64,000 nucleotides of DNA from the NCBI RefSeq assembly GCF_001577835.2, contig NW_015439533.1, positions 190,251 to 254,250 on the forward strand. The letters run 5' to 3'. This stretch comes from Coturnix japonica. Its lineage: Eukaryota > Chordata > Aves > Galliformes > Phasianidae. The translations under genes were made by a program, and so were the position numbers. Positions within the stretch are counted from its first letter, which is position 1. Each line of letters starts with the position of its first letter. Shown piece by piece: positions 32,996 through 43,200 of the stretch. The notes below the pieces were generated by a model that was not told the origin of the DNA, searched no databases, and saw nothing but the letters and a program-made list of their open reading frames with translations.

Positions 32996-33667
32996 ATGGC
33001 TCCCTATCGCATCCGGCTGTACCGTGATGAGGACTACGATGCCGTGCGCTCCCTGTTTGCCCGTGGCATCATGGAGCACGCCCCGGCCATGTACCGCCAC
33101 GTGCTGTGTTTGACACGGGTGCAGCTGGGGCTGCTGTCCCTGTTCTGGGCTGTGTGTGCCATGGCTGGCAGCTGGCTGCTGGCATTAGCTGCCGTGGTGC
33201 TGGTGCTGGCAGCCATGTGGCCCGTGATTCACTCCTTCAGCAAGTCCTTCGTGACCGAGGCGCTGGTCGCTGATCTGCAGGACATTGACAGTTATTACAT
33301 GCGGGCGCCCGACTCCTGCTTCTGGGTGGTGGAGGCCGGGGGGGCGGTGGTGGCCATGGTGGGCGCAGCCCCGACGCAGGACCTGGAGCGGCCCGGCCCG
33401 GCCATGGAGCTCAAGAGGCTGTCGGTGAGCAGGGAGCACCGCGGTCACGGCATCTCCAGGGCGCTGTGCGGGGAGGTGCTGCGCTTCGCCCGGGCGCGGG
33501 GCTACGGGGCCGTGGTGCTGTACACCTCCACGGTGCAGCTGGTGGCACAGCGGCTGTACGAGAGCCAGGGCTTCAGGAAGGTGCTTGAACGCAGCCCGTC
33601 CCTGTTCTCCAGACTGATCTGCTTCCATCTCATCCATTACCGCCTCCAGCTGCCCAGCCACCCGTAG
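32996..33667 (+). CDS. NAT8-like N-acetyltransferase, copy 2
   Basis: 223-residue single-exon GNAT acetyltransferase of the NAT8 group. Opening IRLYRDEDYDAVRSLFARGI, hydrophobic hairpin at about residues 38-80 (LLSLFWAVCAMAGSWLLALA and onward), motif A SREHRGHGISRALC, and RLYESQGF near the end. The ATG at 32996 follows the acceptor by 13 bases; an ATG at 32978 falls in the intron side. AATAAA at 33696-33701. It is over 80% identical to copy 3 by eye, so the pair arose by recent tandem duplication of a unit of about 2.9 kb. Confidence 0.92.
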   Translation: MAPYRIRLYRDEDYDAVRSLFARGIMEHAPAMYRHVLCLTRVQLGLLSLFWAVCAMAGSWLLALAAVVLVLAAMWPVIHSFSKSFVTEALVADLQDIDSYYMRAPDSCFWVVEAGGAVVAMVGAAPTQDLERPGPAMELKRLSVSREHRGHGISRALCGEVLRFARARGYGAVVLYTSTVQLVAQRLYESQGFRKVLERSPSLFSRLICFHLIHYRLQLPSHP

Positions 33668-33990
33668 GGCCCCCCCTGTTCTTACAGCACCGAGAAATAA
33701 ACAGAGACTGCAGAAGGGTGTGAGCAGTGAGATGCAGATGTGCACATGTGCTGCAGATGTGCACTTGTTGTGTATTCCATCCTGCCTCCACGTGGCTCGT
33801 ACCTGTCAGCTCAGCCCTGCACAGCCCCTCTGTAGGGTCTTCACAGCCCAGAGTGGGGTCACTGCGCTGTAACCACCCACAGTTGGTGCTGGGGGGCTCC
33901 TGGGGGTCTCATGTTGTGCCCCCAGCAGCGCTGCTGTGCTGGGTCACTGCAGGGCACTGCGTGAGGGCAGGGGAAGGCGGTTGGTGTGTG

Positions 33991-34173
33991 TGGGGCAGGA
34001 TGTGGGGCAGTGGCTGGAGGTGGATGTACAGCACCTCACCAACATCACCAGGATCATCACACAGCGGCTGCACTCCGTCTGGATGTGGGGCAGAAAGTGG
34101 GGGATAAAAGGGGTCTGGTGGGTTTCAGAATGGCACCATCTGCCTGGTGCCGAGGTGCCGGGCTGTGCCCCAG
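33991..34173 (+). pseudogene. Decayed CPXM-type discoidin exons
   Basis: Positions 33991-34084 read QWLEVDVQHLTNITRIITQ then RLHSVWM, which aligns with CPXM1 exon 4 ([26 protein letters not shown]). Positions 34122-34173 read FQNGTICLVP...CRAVP, which aligns with CPXM1 exon 6 ([10 protein letters not shown]...CAVP). The exon between is missing and the first relic has lost its donor (GGATGTGG versus GGACGTAAGG), whereas the second keeps CCAG|GTGGG. It is therefore the remnant of a duplicated CPXM-like gene inside the NAT8 cluster, read through without known function. Confidence 0.75.
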
Positions 34174-34189
34174 GTGGGTGGTGCCCCAT

Positions 34190-34480
34190 GGGGACCCAGA
34201 TGGTCCTCGGCTGAGCCACGCTGCGGACACCCCGTGGGGACAGGGGGACCCCTGTGCCATGTGCAGAGCCATGTGGATGATGCCCCATGGGATCCTCATC
34301 ATTAGGCTGATCCATACTGACTCCCCATGGGATCCTCATCATTAGGCTGATCCATACTGTCTCCCCATGGGGCTCCTTGTGCCATGTGGCTGAACCGTGT
34401 GGACGATGCCCTATGGAGACCCCCATGCCACATGGCTGAGCCATGCTGGTTGTGTCCCATGGGGACACGGGGACCCTCAT
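34190..34480. repeat. Short repeat of CCCCATGGGATCCTCATCAT-type units
   Basis: Two near-perfect 40-base units (about 34285-34365) plus degenerate copies around CCATGTGG...GATGCCC, between the CPXM relic and the copy 3 promoter. Confidence 0.8.
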
Positions 34481-34789
34481 ACTGCAGGCTGGGGACGTGT
34501 CTCCCTCCCCACCCCCATTCCTGCTGCTCCTCAGGCCCGGGGGGTTCAGCCTTCCCGGGGGCCCCGACACCCCCACGCCCCCCCAGCTGAGTGGGGACCC
34601 CCAGAAGGACCCCCGGCCACGTCCCCTCTCCGTGCTGTGGTCGGATTCGCGCCTGCCCTCCATAGCGCTGCCATAATACAAGAGCATCGTAGCGCTGCCC
34701 GCGGCCCTTGTCTGCACCGCGGGGTCACAGTGTGTGCCCCGCACCCCCCACCCTCCTCCCCCGCCGCTCCCTGGGCAGTGCCGGCCTTT

Positions 34790-35069
34790 GCTCGCCGGTT
34801 TAAAGGTGCCGAGCTCTGCCCCGCACCGCGGCCCCGCAGCGCAGCTCCCGCAGCCGTTGGCAAAGCCGCCGTTGGGGCGGTCGTGGGCCGGGGGCTCCGC
34901 AGCTCCCCGTGGGCTCAGCTCCCCCCAACGCACGAGCATCGCTCGCCGCGCTCGGCCCCGGTCCCCGCGGGGGCGCTGCGCAATCCCGGCTGCTCGCGGG
35001 GCTGCGGGCCCGGCTCGGTGCTGCGGGCCCGGCGCGGTGGGCCCGGCGCTGCCCGGCCCTGAGCACCGG
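34790..35069 (+). promoter_or_regulatory. Promoter and non-coding 5' exon of NAT8-like copy 3
   Basis: Paralogous to 31860-32024: CGCCGGTTTAAAGGTGCCG replaces the TATAAAG of copy 2, so the TATA box is degenerate. The exon ends with two consecutive donor-like sequences, CCG|GTAAGAGCCG|GTAAGA (about 35069 and 35079). Upstream, the block also retains a mutated copy 1 poly(A) region (AATACA at about 34676). Confidence 0.55.
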
Positions 35070-35679
35070 TAAGAGCCGGTAAGAGCCGCGCCGCCGCCTC
35101 CCGCAAGCGGAGGGGGAACGGAACGGCTGCGGGACGGGGGACGGCAAAGGGAGCGGGGCGGAACGGAGCGGGACGGCGCGGGGGCTGCGCGGGTCGCACG
35201 GGGGGCGGCGGAGTAGAGAGAAGCAGGTCCGTGTGCGGGGTGTCCGGTACGGCAAAGCCGGGCACGGCGACCCCCGAACCACGGCGGGACCCCGGGGGCT
35301 GCGGCATCCCCGAGCTCCGCCCCCAGCCGCGGGTTACCCGACCTCAGCACGAGCTCGGAGCGCCCCGCACGAAGCGGCTCAGCCCCCGACGGAGCCCGGC
35401 AGCTCCGGGCCGGTTGCGGTGCCCGTTTCCCTCCCCGTCCCCCTTTGCCCCCGCTGTAACCGGCAGCTCCTGCCGGGGCAGCGCCGCTTCCCCCTGGTCC
35501 CAGCGCTGCAGCCCTCAGCGCTTTGTGCCCCTGCTGCCTCCTCCCGTGTCCCAACCTGAGGGTGGCAGGGGGAGCTTCTCCAGGGACCCCCCGTGCCGGC
35601 TGCAGCTCCGGCCCTGAGCTCGGGCTGCTCCAAGAGCTTGTGGGGAGGCGCAGGAACCCAGAGAGCTGGTGGTGCCCCA

Positions 35680-35815
35680 TCCTGGGACACATTCAGGTCA
35701 GGCTGGACGAGCTCTGAGTGCCTGGCGGAACTGTGGGTGCCACTGTTCTTTATAGTGGGGTAGGACCTGACGGCTTTGAAGGTCCCTTCCAGCTCCATCC
35801 AGCTCTATGAAGCTC
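35680..35815 (+). mobile_element. CR1 LINE 3' remnant
   Basis: ACATTCAGGTCAGGCTGGA and CGGCTTTGAAGGTCCCTTCC are CR1 3'-end sequence on the + strand; it is the unsplit paralogue of the element at 32228-32950. Confidence 0.8.
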
Positions 35816-35864
35816 CCCTCATTCTCAACCCCTCCCTGGTTCTGAATTGCAGCTCCCGGTGCCC

Positions 35865-36536
35865 ATGGCTCCCTACCGCATCCGGCTGTACCGCGACGAG
35901 GACTACGATGCCGTGCGCTCCCTGTTTGCCCGTGGCATCATCGAGCACGCCCCGGCCATCTACCGCCACATGCTGCGCTCGACGCGGGTGCAGCTGGGGC
36001 TGCTGGCCCTGTTCTCAGTCGTGCGTGCCATGGCTGGCAGCTGGCTGCTGGCCTTAGCTGCCGTGGCGCTGGTGCTGGCGGCCACGTGGCCCGTGATGCG
36101 CTCCTTCAGCACGTCGTATGTTCAGGAGGCGCTGATCACCGACCTCTGCGACATCGACAGCTCCTACATGCGGGCGCCCGACTCCTGCTTCTGGGTGGTG
36201 GAGGCCGGCGGGGAGGTGGTGGGGATGGTGGCTGTGGCTCCTCCGCAGGACCCGGCGCAGCGCGGTGTGGCCCTGGAGCTGAAGCGGATGTCGGTCAGCA
36301 AGGATTACCGCGGTCACGGCATCTCCAAGGCGCTGTGCAGGGAGGTGCTGCGCTTCGCCCAGGCGCGGGGCTACGGGGCCGTGATGCTGTACACCTCCAT
36401 AGTGCAGGTGGTGGCCCAGCGGCTGTATGAAAGCCAGGGCTTCAGGAAGGTGGGTGCCAGCAGCCCCTCGCTGTTTGCCAGCATGGTCTCCTTCCAGATC
36501 TTCCAGTACCGCTGTGAGCTGCGCGGCCGCCTGTAG
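35865..36536 (+). CDS. NAT8-like N-acetyltransferase, copy 3
   Basis: 223-residue single-exon GNAT enzyme, close sister of copy 2: IRLYRDEDYDAVRSLFARGI, hydrophobic hairpin at about residues 38-80, motif A SKDYRGHGISKALC, RLYESQGF, C-terminal YRCELRGRL. Start ATG at 35865, 13 bases after the TTGCAG acceptor, as in copy 2. AATAAA at 36565-36570. Expected location is the ER membrane; substrate unknown. Confidence 0.92.
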   Translation: MAPYRIRLYRDEDYDAVRSLFARGIIEHAPAIYRHMLRSTRVQLGLLALFSVVRAMAGSWLLALAAVALVLAATWPVMRSFSTSYVQEALITDLCDIDSSYMRAPDSCFWVVEAGGEVVGMVAVAPPQDPAQRGVALELKRMSVSKDYRGHGISKALCREVLRFAQARGYGAVMLYTSIVQVVAQRLYESQGFRKVGASSPSLFASMVSFQIFQYRCELRGRL

Positions 36537-36599
36537 GGCCTGCCCTGTTCCTGTAGCACTGAGAAATAAACACAGACTGTGGGACGGGTGTACGGCTGT

Positions 36600-37040
36600 C
36601 ATGGCTGCCGTGTGGCTGTGCCTTTGTGTAGCATCCCACCTCCATGTGGCTCATGCCCAGCATGGCCCTGTGCCATGAGCTCAGCCCAGCACGGCCCTGT
36701 GCCGCTGTGTCCCTGTGTGTCCCCAGCCCACAATGGGATCCCTGTGCTGTGGTTGCCCTCAGTTGGTGCTGGGGGTATTTAGGGCCCTGCTGGGCCTCAC
36801 GCTGTCTCCCCACCGAGGACGTGGGGCACTGAGTGCGGGCAGGGGGAGGCAGTGGAAGGCAGAGGGGCCTGGGGTAGGGCCTGGGGTAAGGCCTGTGTAT
36901 GACAGAGACACTGCTGCTCCCGGAACATAGGAACAGATCCCACTGACCTCTGTGCACATCAGTGGGGACGGGGAATGATGGCGGCTGCGTGACACCGACT
37001 GCACGACTCGTGCTGGGGACGGGGGGCCCGAGCCCACGGC
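36600..37040. other. Intergenic between NAT8 cluster and VPS16, nothing identified
   Basis: Unique moderate-GC sequence with short TGTGCCATGAGCTCAGCCC duplications at about 36655-36705; no supported gene. Confidence 0.5.
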
Positions 37041-37169
37041 CGGGATGGCGGCTGCGGCCTGTTGCGGCCTAACTCAAGATGGCGGCGTTTCCCCGTCCCT
37101 CCGGCTCTGCCCTCACTCAAGATGGCGGCAGCCTTCCCCTCTGGCTCTGCCCTCATTCAAGATGGCGGC
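37041..37169 (+). promoter_or_regulatory. Tandem YY1-type sites in the VPS16 promoter
   Basis: Perfect CAAGATGGCGGC occurs at 37075-37086, 37118-37129 and 37158-37169, with a weaker GGGATGGCGGCTG at about 37042. Spacing of 40-43 bases reflects a duplicated unit also containing CCTCTGGCTCTGCCCTCA. AAGATGGCGGC is the YY1 consensus in TATA-less housekeeping promoters. Confidence 0.7.
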
Positions 37170-37270
37170 TGCCGTGGCGTCTGTCGTCACGGAGAGGGCG
37201 GAAGCGCAGCCTGAACTGAGCCCAGCCGAGCCGAGCGGAGCCGCCGGGAGGGTCCGGCCCGACCGGCACC

Positions 37271-40200
37271 ATGGACTGTTACACCGCCAACTGGAACCCA
37301 ATGGGCGAGGACGCCTTCTACCGGTGAGGGGCGGCCGGCGGCTGGGGGACCTGGGCCTAGTGGGGGGACCTGGGCCTAGTGGGGGGACATGGGCCTAGTG
37401 GGGGGATCTGGGCCTAGTGAGGGGATCTGGGCCTAGTGGGGGGATCTGGGCCTAGTTGGGGAGGTCTGGGCCTAGTGGGGGGACATGGGCCTAGTGGGGG
37501 GACATGGGCCTAGTGAGAGGATCTGGGCCTAGTGGGGGGATCTGGGCCTAGTAGGGGAGTGGAGGTCTGAGCCTGGTGGGATGGGGAGCCCCGGGGCCTG
37601 GTGTGGGGCTCTGGGCTCTGGCTGTGGGCTGGTCCCTAGCACCCCCCGTAATGCTCTGCACTGTGTGTGTCTGCCTGTCTGTCCGTTCACCTGCCTGCAG
37701 CAAGTTCGAGCTGTACACCATGGAGTGGGGCCTGAAGGAGGACCTGCGGGACTGCCTGGTGGCAGCTGCCCCGTACGGCGGGCCCATAGGTGGGGCCGAG
37801 ACCCACAGGGGCTGGGCAGGGCAGCCCGGTGTGCTTAACATGGGTGGGGATGGCTGAGGGGCTGCAGCCGGCTCAGGGGCTGCCCCATCCCAACCGCAGC
37901 TCTGCTGAAGAACAACGCCAGGAAGGAGAAGTCCCCCAGCAGCCGCCCGCTGTTAGAGATCTACTCGGCCTCGGGGCTGCTCCTGGCCAGCATCCCGGTG
38001 AGTGCCTGGGCAGGGCTGCAGGAATTAGGCTGTGCAGGGTCTGCTGCCCACCCTGTCCTCCAGGCTGTGCCCTGAGGTGTGTGATGTGTCTCAAGCTGGA
38101 CCTGCTCCTGCTGCAGCCCTTGGAGGATTCTGAGCTGTGCCCCTCGGAGCAGTGAGTCCTGGGAAGGAGGGTGGCTGTGGAAGGGCACTGCTGTGCCCCA
38201 GAGTTTCTGCCTGGTGCCATAGGTACATGGCTGGGCTGTGAGACCAGCTGCTGCCTCAGCCTGTGCCACTCGCCTGTGTGCCCCGGGGCAGCTCCTCTGG
38301 GCTGTCTGCAGGGAAGCAGAGTGCTGTCACTCATCCTCAGCACCTCGAGCTTTCAGGAGTGGTGGTTCTGTGCAGCTCTTGCAACCCCTGAAAGCTTTGG
38401 TTTTCCGTCTGCTCGAAAGCAGTGCTGTGTGCAAGGGTGTCGGGAGTCTGTGGGGAGGGGGGGGCACCCAGGCTGGGAAAAAGGGGACGGGGTAGGAATG
38501 GGGAAATCAGCACAGAGCTTTCCTCCCTTTCCCACTGTCTAGAGCTGGGGAGAGTATGGAGGAACAGCAGGAGGGGCAGTCTGGTATTCCTGCAGGGTGC
38601 TGCAGTCAGGGACACCAGAGCTGCAAATTCCAAACTGCAGCCATTGGCATCATGTGTGTCTCCTGGAGGGGCGGCTGGGAGGTGAGCAGCAGACACTCAT
38701 CAGTTTCCTGCTTGCAGTGGAAGAGTGGCCAGCTGGTGCAGCTGGGCTGGACGGCCAGCGAGGACCTGCTGTGCATCCAGGAGGACGGCACCGTTCTCAT
38801 CTACAACCTCTTCTGCGAGTTCAAGCGTCACTTCAGCATGGGCAACGTGAGTGGGGCAGGGCAAGAAAGGTGGGAGAGCTGGTCACCACGAGGTCCACAA
38901 AGTTGGGTTTGTGTGTTGGAGAAGTGCTGCAAGGCCTCCCTGAATGATGCCAGCCCATTAAGGCTGAGAGCTTGGAGCTCCCCCAGCCTCCCTGCAGGGC
39001 TCTTCCTTTGGGTGTGAGCTGGTACACGTACCAGAAGCACAGGAGCAGGACCTTTCTCAGCTGGGATGCTGCTGGCTGCACGGTGCAGGGCTGGGCTGTC
39101 CTCCCTGGGACAGTTTTTCCCCCAGAGCCCCGGTGCCTCTCCCAGCAGCAAGGTGCTGTGCCTTGGTGCCCCAACCTGGGTCCTTCTGTCTCCATGGCAC
39201 AGGAGGTGCTGCAGAACCACGTTCTGGAGGCGAAGGTCTTCCACACAGAGTATGGCACCGGTGTGGCCATCCTCACTGGAGCCCACCGCTTCTCATTGAC
39301 CACCAACATCGATGACCTGAAGCTGCGCAGGATGCCCGAGGTGCCAGGTGTGTCTCCTCCCCTCTGCTCCATGCTCTGCCTGGCTCAGGGCCCTGACGTT
39401 GGTCCCTGCAGGTCTGCAGAAGCCGCCCTCTTGCTGGGCTGTGCTGACCCAAGATAGAGTGACCATCGTCCTGCTGGCGGTCGGCCAGGACCTGTACCTG
39501 CTGGACAACACGTCCTGCTCTGTGGTGGTGAGTGAGCCGGGGCAGCATCGGTGGGTGCGGGGCGATCTGCAGCTCCCTGTGCTTCCCTGGGGCTGAGGGC
39601 AAAGCTGTGGGGAGAAGGCAGACGCAGCATGGGAGGGGACGGTCACACTTTGGCCAGCTCTCAGCCCCTTGTGCAGCATTGGTGCCAGTGTGAAGCTGTG
39701 TCCCTGACCATCCCTGTCCTTTTCCTCATCCCAGACACCCCCTGGCATGAGCCCCTCCGCTGGTGCCTACCTGCAGATGGCCGTGTCCTTCAACTACCGC
39801 TGCCTGGCTCTCTTCACTGATACTGGCTACATCTGGATGGGGTTGGCCACACTGAAGGTGAGCGTCCCTTTCCCTCCCCACTGCTTGTTGTTGGTGGGAG
39901 CCCACCCTGCACTGTGCTCCCCCGCTGCCTCTCACAGCCAGACCTGATGGCATCCCAGCAGCTTCTCTTTGGGTACCTCTGGACGTGGCACTGCAGCCTG
40001 GTCCTGCTGCTGTCTGTAGGCACCCGAGGTCTGCCATCAGAAAATCCACTCTTTGCTCTTCTCACCCAATTTTATACATTACTCCTCACCTTTTCCAAAT
40101 CCATGTTTTACTGGTTTTGTGTCTTCCATTCTATGTCCAAATACCCCCCAAATAAACAGGCTGCCCCTGATTACTGTTTCCACATCGGATTCCCTGCATA

Positions 40201-43200
40201 CTCTTTGAAGCAAACCAATGTCCTTTAGACTTTGTTCACTTTTCTGGTTTCAGTTGAGCACAAGCAACTTTTTCTTTATGTACATGTGGGCTGTTTGCCA
40301 GAGCTATGGGTGAAAGTTTACAATGACTGTTTATGTGGATTGATGTGATAGAACAAGGGGGAGATGGGAGGTTTAGGTTGGATCATAGGAGGAAGTTTTT
40401 CCCCCAGAGGGTGGTGACGCACTGTTCACAGGTTGCCCAAGGAGGCTGTGGATGCCCCATCCCTGCAGGCATTCAAGGCCAGGCTGGATGTGGCTCTGGG
40501 CAGCCTGGGCTGATGGTTGGTGGCCCTGCACACAGCAGGGGGTTGGAGCTGGATGAGCACTGTGGGCCTTTGCAACCCAGGCCATTCTGTGATCCTATGA
40601 AAGTTCCTCGTGCTCAGTCTAACTACTGGCACAGCATCCTTGACCTTTGTCTGCAGCAGCCACAGCCCTGGCTCCCTCTGGGGATGGAGAGGTGGCCATG
40701 TCCTTCCGCAGGACACTTGCTCTGTGTTGCTTTAACCTCCACCTCGGTGCATGGCTCCAGCAGCTGTGCAGTACCTCTTCTTCATGTGCCTTCTCCTCCT
40801 TGACTCTTCTCCTCTTTTTCCTTCTGCAGGACAAGCTCTGTGAGTTCAACAGCACCATCCGATCTCCACCCAAGCAGATGGTTTGGTGAGCATTTTCCCA
40901 GACATCCCCCCTGTGCTTTGGGCCATGCCTTCATTGCACACCTCTGTGTGCTCGGCCCTTTGCAGGGTCTGCTCACCTCTCTGGCTGTGCTGGGACAAGA
41001 GGGATTGTCAGGCCATACCCAGGCCCAGGGCTGGGGTAGGTGCTCCCCTGACCACACGGGGGTTCCCTGCAGGTGCACGCGTCCCCGCAGCCGGCAGCGC
41101 GCCGTGGTGGTGGCTTGGGACCGGCAGCTCATGGTGGCTGGGAATTCCACGGAGTGCATCCGGTATCCTTTGGGAGGAGGAGCTGCCGCTTCTGCTGTGC
41201 GCCTCCTTGGGCCACAGCGGTGAAAAGCACTGCTCTGCCTGCGCCCCCAGAGCCCTTGTTCCTCTTCTCTGACTTCCCTGGTGGAGAGCAGCCCACCTCC
41301 CTCCCAGCTCTGAGAGCAGAGCTTGGCCACAAGAGCCCCTGTGGCTGGGAGTGCTGTGCCAGAGCCCTCTGCTGATTCCCTAGGGGTGAGGGCTGTCACA
41401 GTGGGACAATCCCTGTTCCTCCAAAGTGGCTGGAAAGAAGGGTCAGAGGCACAGCCCTTTGGGGACGGGGCAATCAGGGGTTTGCTCCACGGCATCTCTG
41501 TGGCTGACCTGATCCTGGCAGAGCTGGGCTGCAGCCAGCAGCCACTTTCTTCCCACGAGCCCTTAGCGGGAGGCACAGATTTGTCCTGGATGAGGACTCC
41601 TACCTGGTGCCGGAGCCGGATGGGGTCCGGATCTTGTCCCGCACCTCCCATGAGTTCCTGCATGAGATCCCAGGTGAGACTTCTCTGGGTGAAGCCATCC
41701 CAGCCCCACAGAGGGAGGGCACTGGCACAGGCTCTCAGGTCCCAAAGCTTACAGAATAGTTGGGTGGGAGCAGCACCTGGCTGGGTGCATTGGGCTGGGG
41801 CAGCCTCTCATGCTTGCTTTATTCTTGTTTTTAACCCCATCCCTGCAGAAGCCAGCCAGGAAATCTTCAAAATCGCTTCCATGGCACCAGGGGCACTCCT
41901 GCTAGAGGCACAGAAGGAGTACGAGGTTTGGCACCCTGCTCTGCTCCACACCTGCCTTGTCCCTTGGGCTGCCCCAATGCAAACCCAGCATTACACCCAC
42001 TGTGATGGGAGAGGACAGCCTGGAGGTCCCTGCGGGGATGCGGTGCTGGGTGTGCAGGCAGCCCCTGCTGTCCGTGGGTTGCTGGGGCTCCAGGTGCTCG
42101 GCACTCACCCTGGCTGTGGAGTGTTTCATGTCCCAAGCTCGCCAACAGGCTGTGCTGCTTTGCAGAAGGAGAGCCAGAAGGCAGATGAGTACCTGCGGGA
42201 GATCAAGGACCAAAAGCTGCTCCCAGAAGCAGTGAGCCAGTGCATCGAGGCAGCTGGCTATGAGCACGAGCCAGAGACACAGAAGTCCCTGCTGCGGGTG
42301 AGTGAAGTAGGCAAGGAGGATCTGGGTGAGGCTGAAGCCGTTCCCCTTCTGCTGGGGGTTCTGCCATGGCCCATCCATCCCCAGAGCCCGCGCGTCTCCT
42401 CTTGCAGGCAGCCTCCTTTGGGAAGTGCTTCATTGACAAGTTCCCCCCGGAGAGTTTTGTGCGCATGTGCCAGGACCTGCGGGTGCTCAACTCCATCCGG
42501 GACTACCAGATCGGCATCCCCCTCACCTTCACCCAGTATCCTCCGTGGGGCAGGCAGGAGGGGTGACTGCGGGGTCTGGCAGCCAGTGCGAGTCCCCTGC
42601 TGTCAGCGCCAGCCTTGGCCTGGGAGCTGGGATGTAACAGGATGGGGAGGGGTGGGCTGCAGAGCCTCACGTCAGCCTCAGGTCACCCTGAGCCCTGGAG
42701 CAGGGTCGGCCCCCTGCCCTCACCACACCACGCTGTGCCCAACCCGCTGCCCGTGATGGTGAGCCCACGTTGTGGAGCTGGGCCGGCCCTGCACTCAATG
42801 CCAGCCATGGGGGTGCTGCCAGGAGGGGGTGGGCTCCCAGCACACATTGCCTGCGTTCTGCAGGGTCCGAGATGCCCTTGACTGTTCTGCAGATACAAGC
42901 GACTCACCATCGAGGTGCTGCTGGATAGGTAAGGCTTGCTCCAAACTGGGTTTGATTAAACTGGCCCTGGGCAACCCAGGCTGTGCCCGGCCCTGCTGCA
43001 GTACTTGTGCAGTCTCTGTCTCCCTGGCTGGTGGCTGAGTGAGCTCTGAGAGCCTGGGACCCCCCTGAGGCTGGTGTGCACACACAGCACACACAGCACA
43101 TTGCTGAGCCCCCCTGTGCCCACCAGGCTGGTCCTGCGGCGGCTCTACCCCCTGGCCATCAGGATCTGTGAGTACCTGCGCCTCCCGGAGATCCAGGGCG

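Noticed and set aside
34666-34690. Second poly(A) site near the copy 3 promoter
   Set aside because: The paralogous position of copy 1's AATAAA reads AATACA here, so it is a duplicated, mutated relic rather than a signal.
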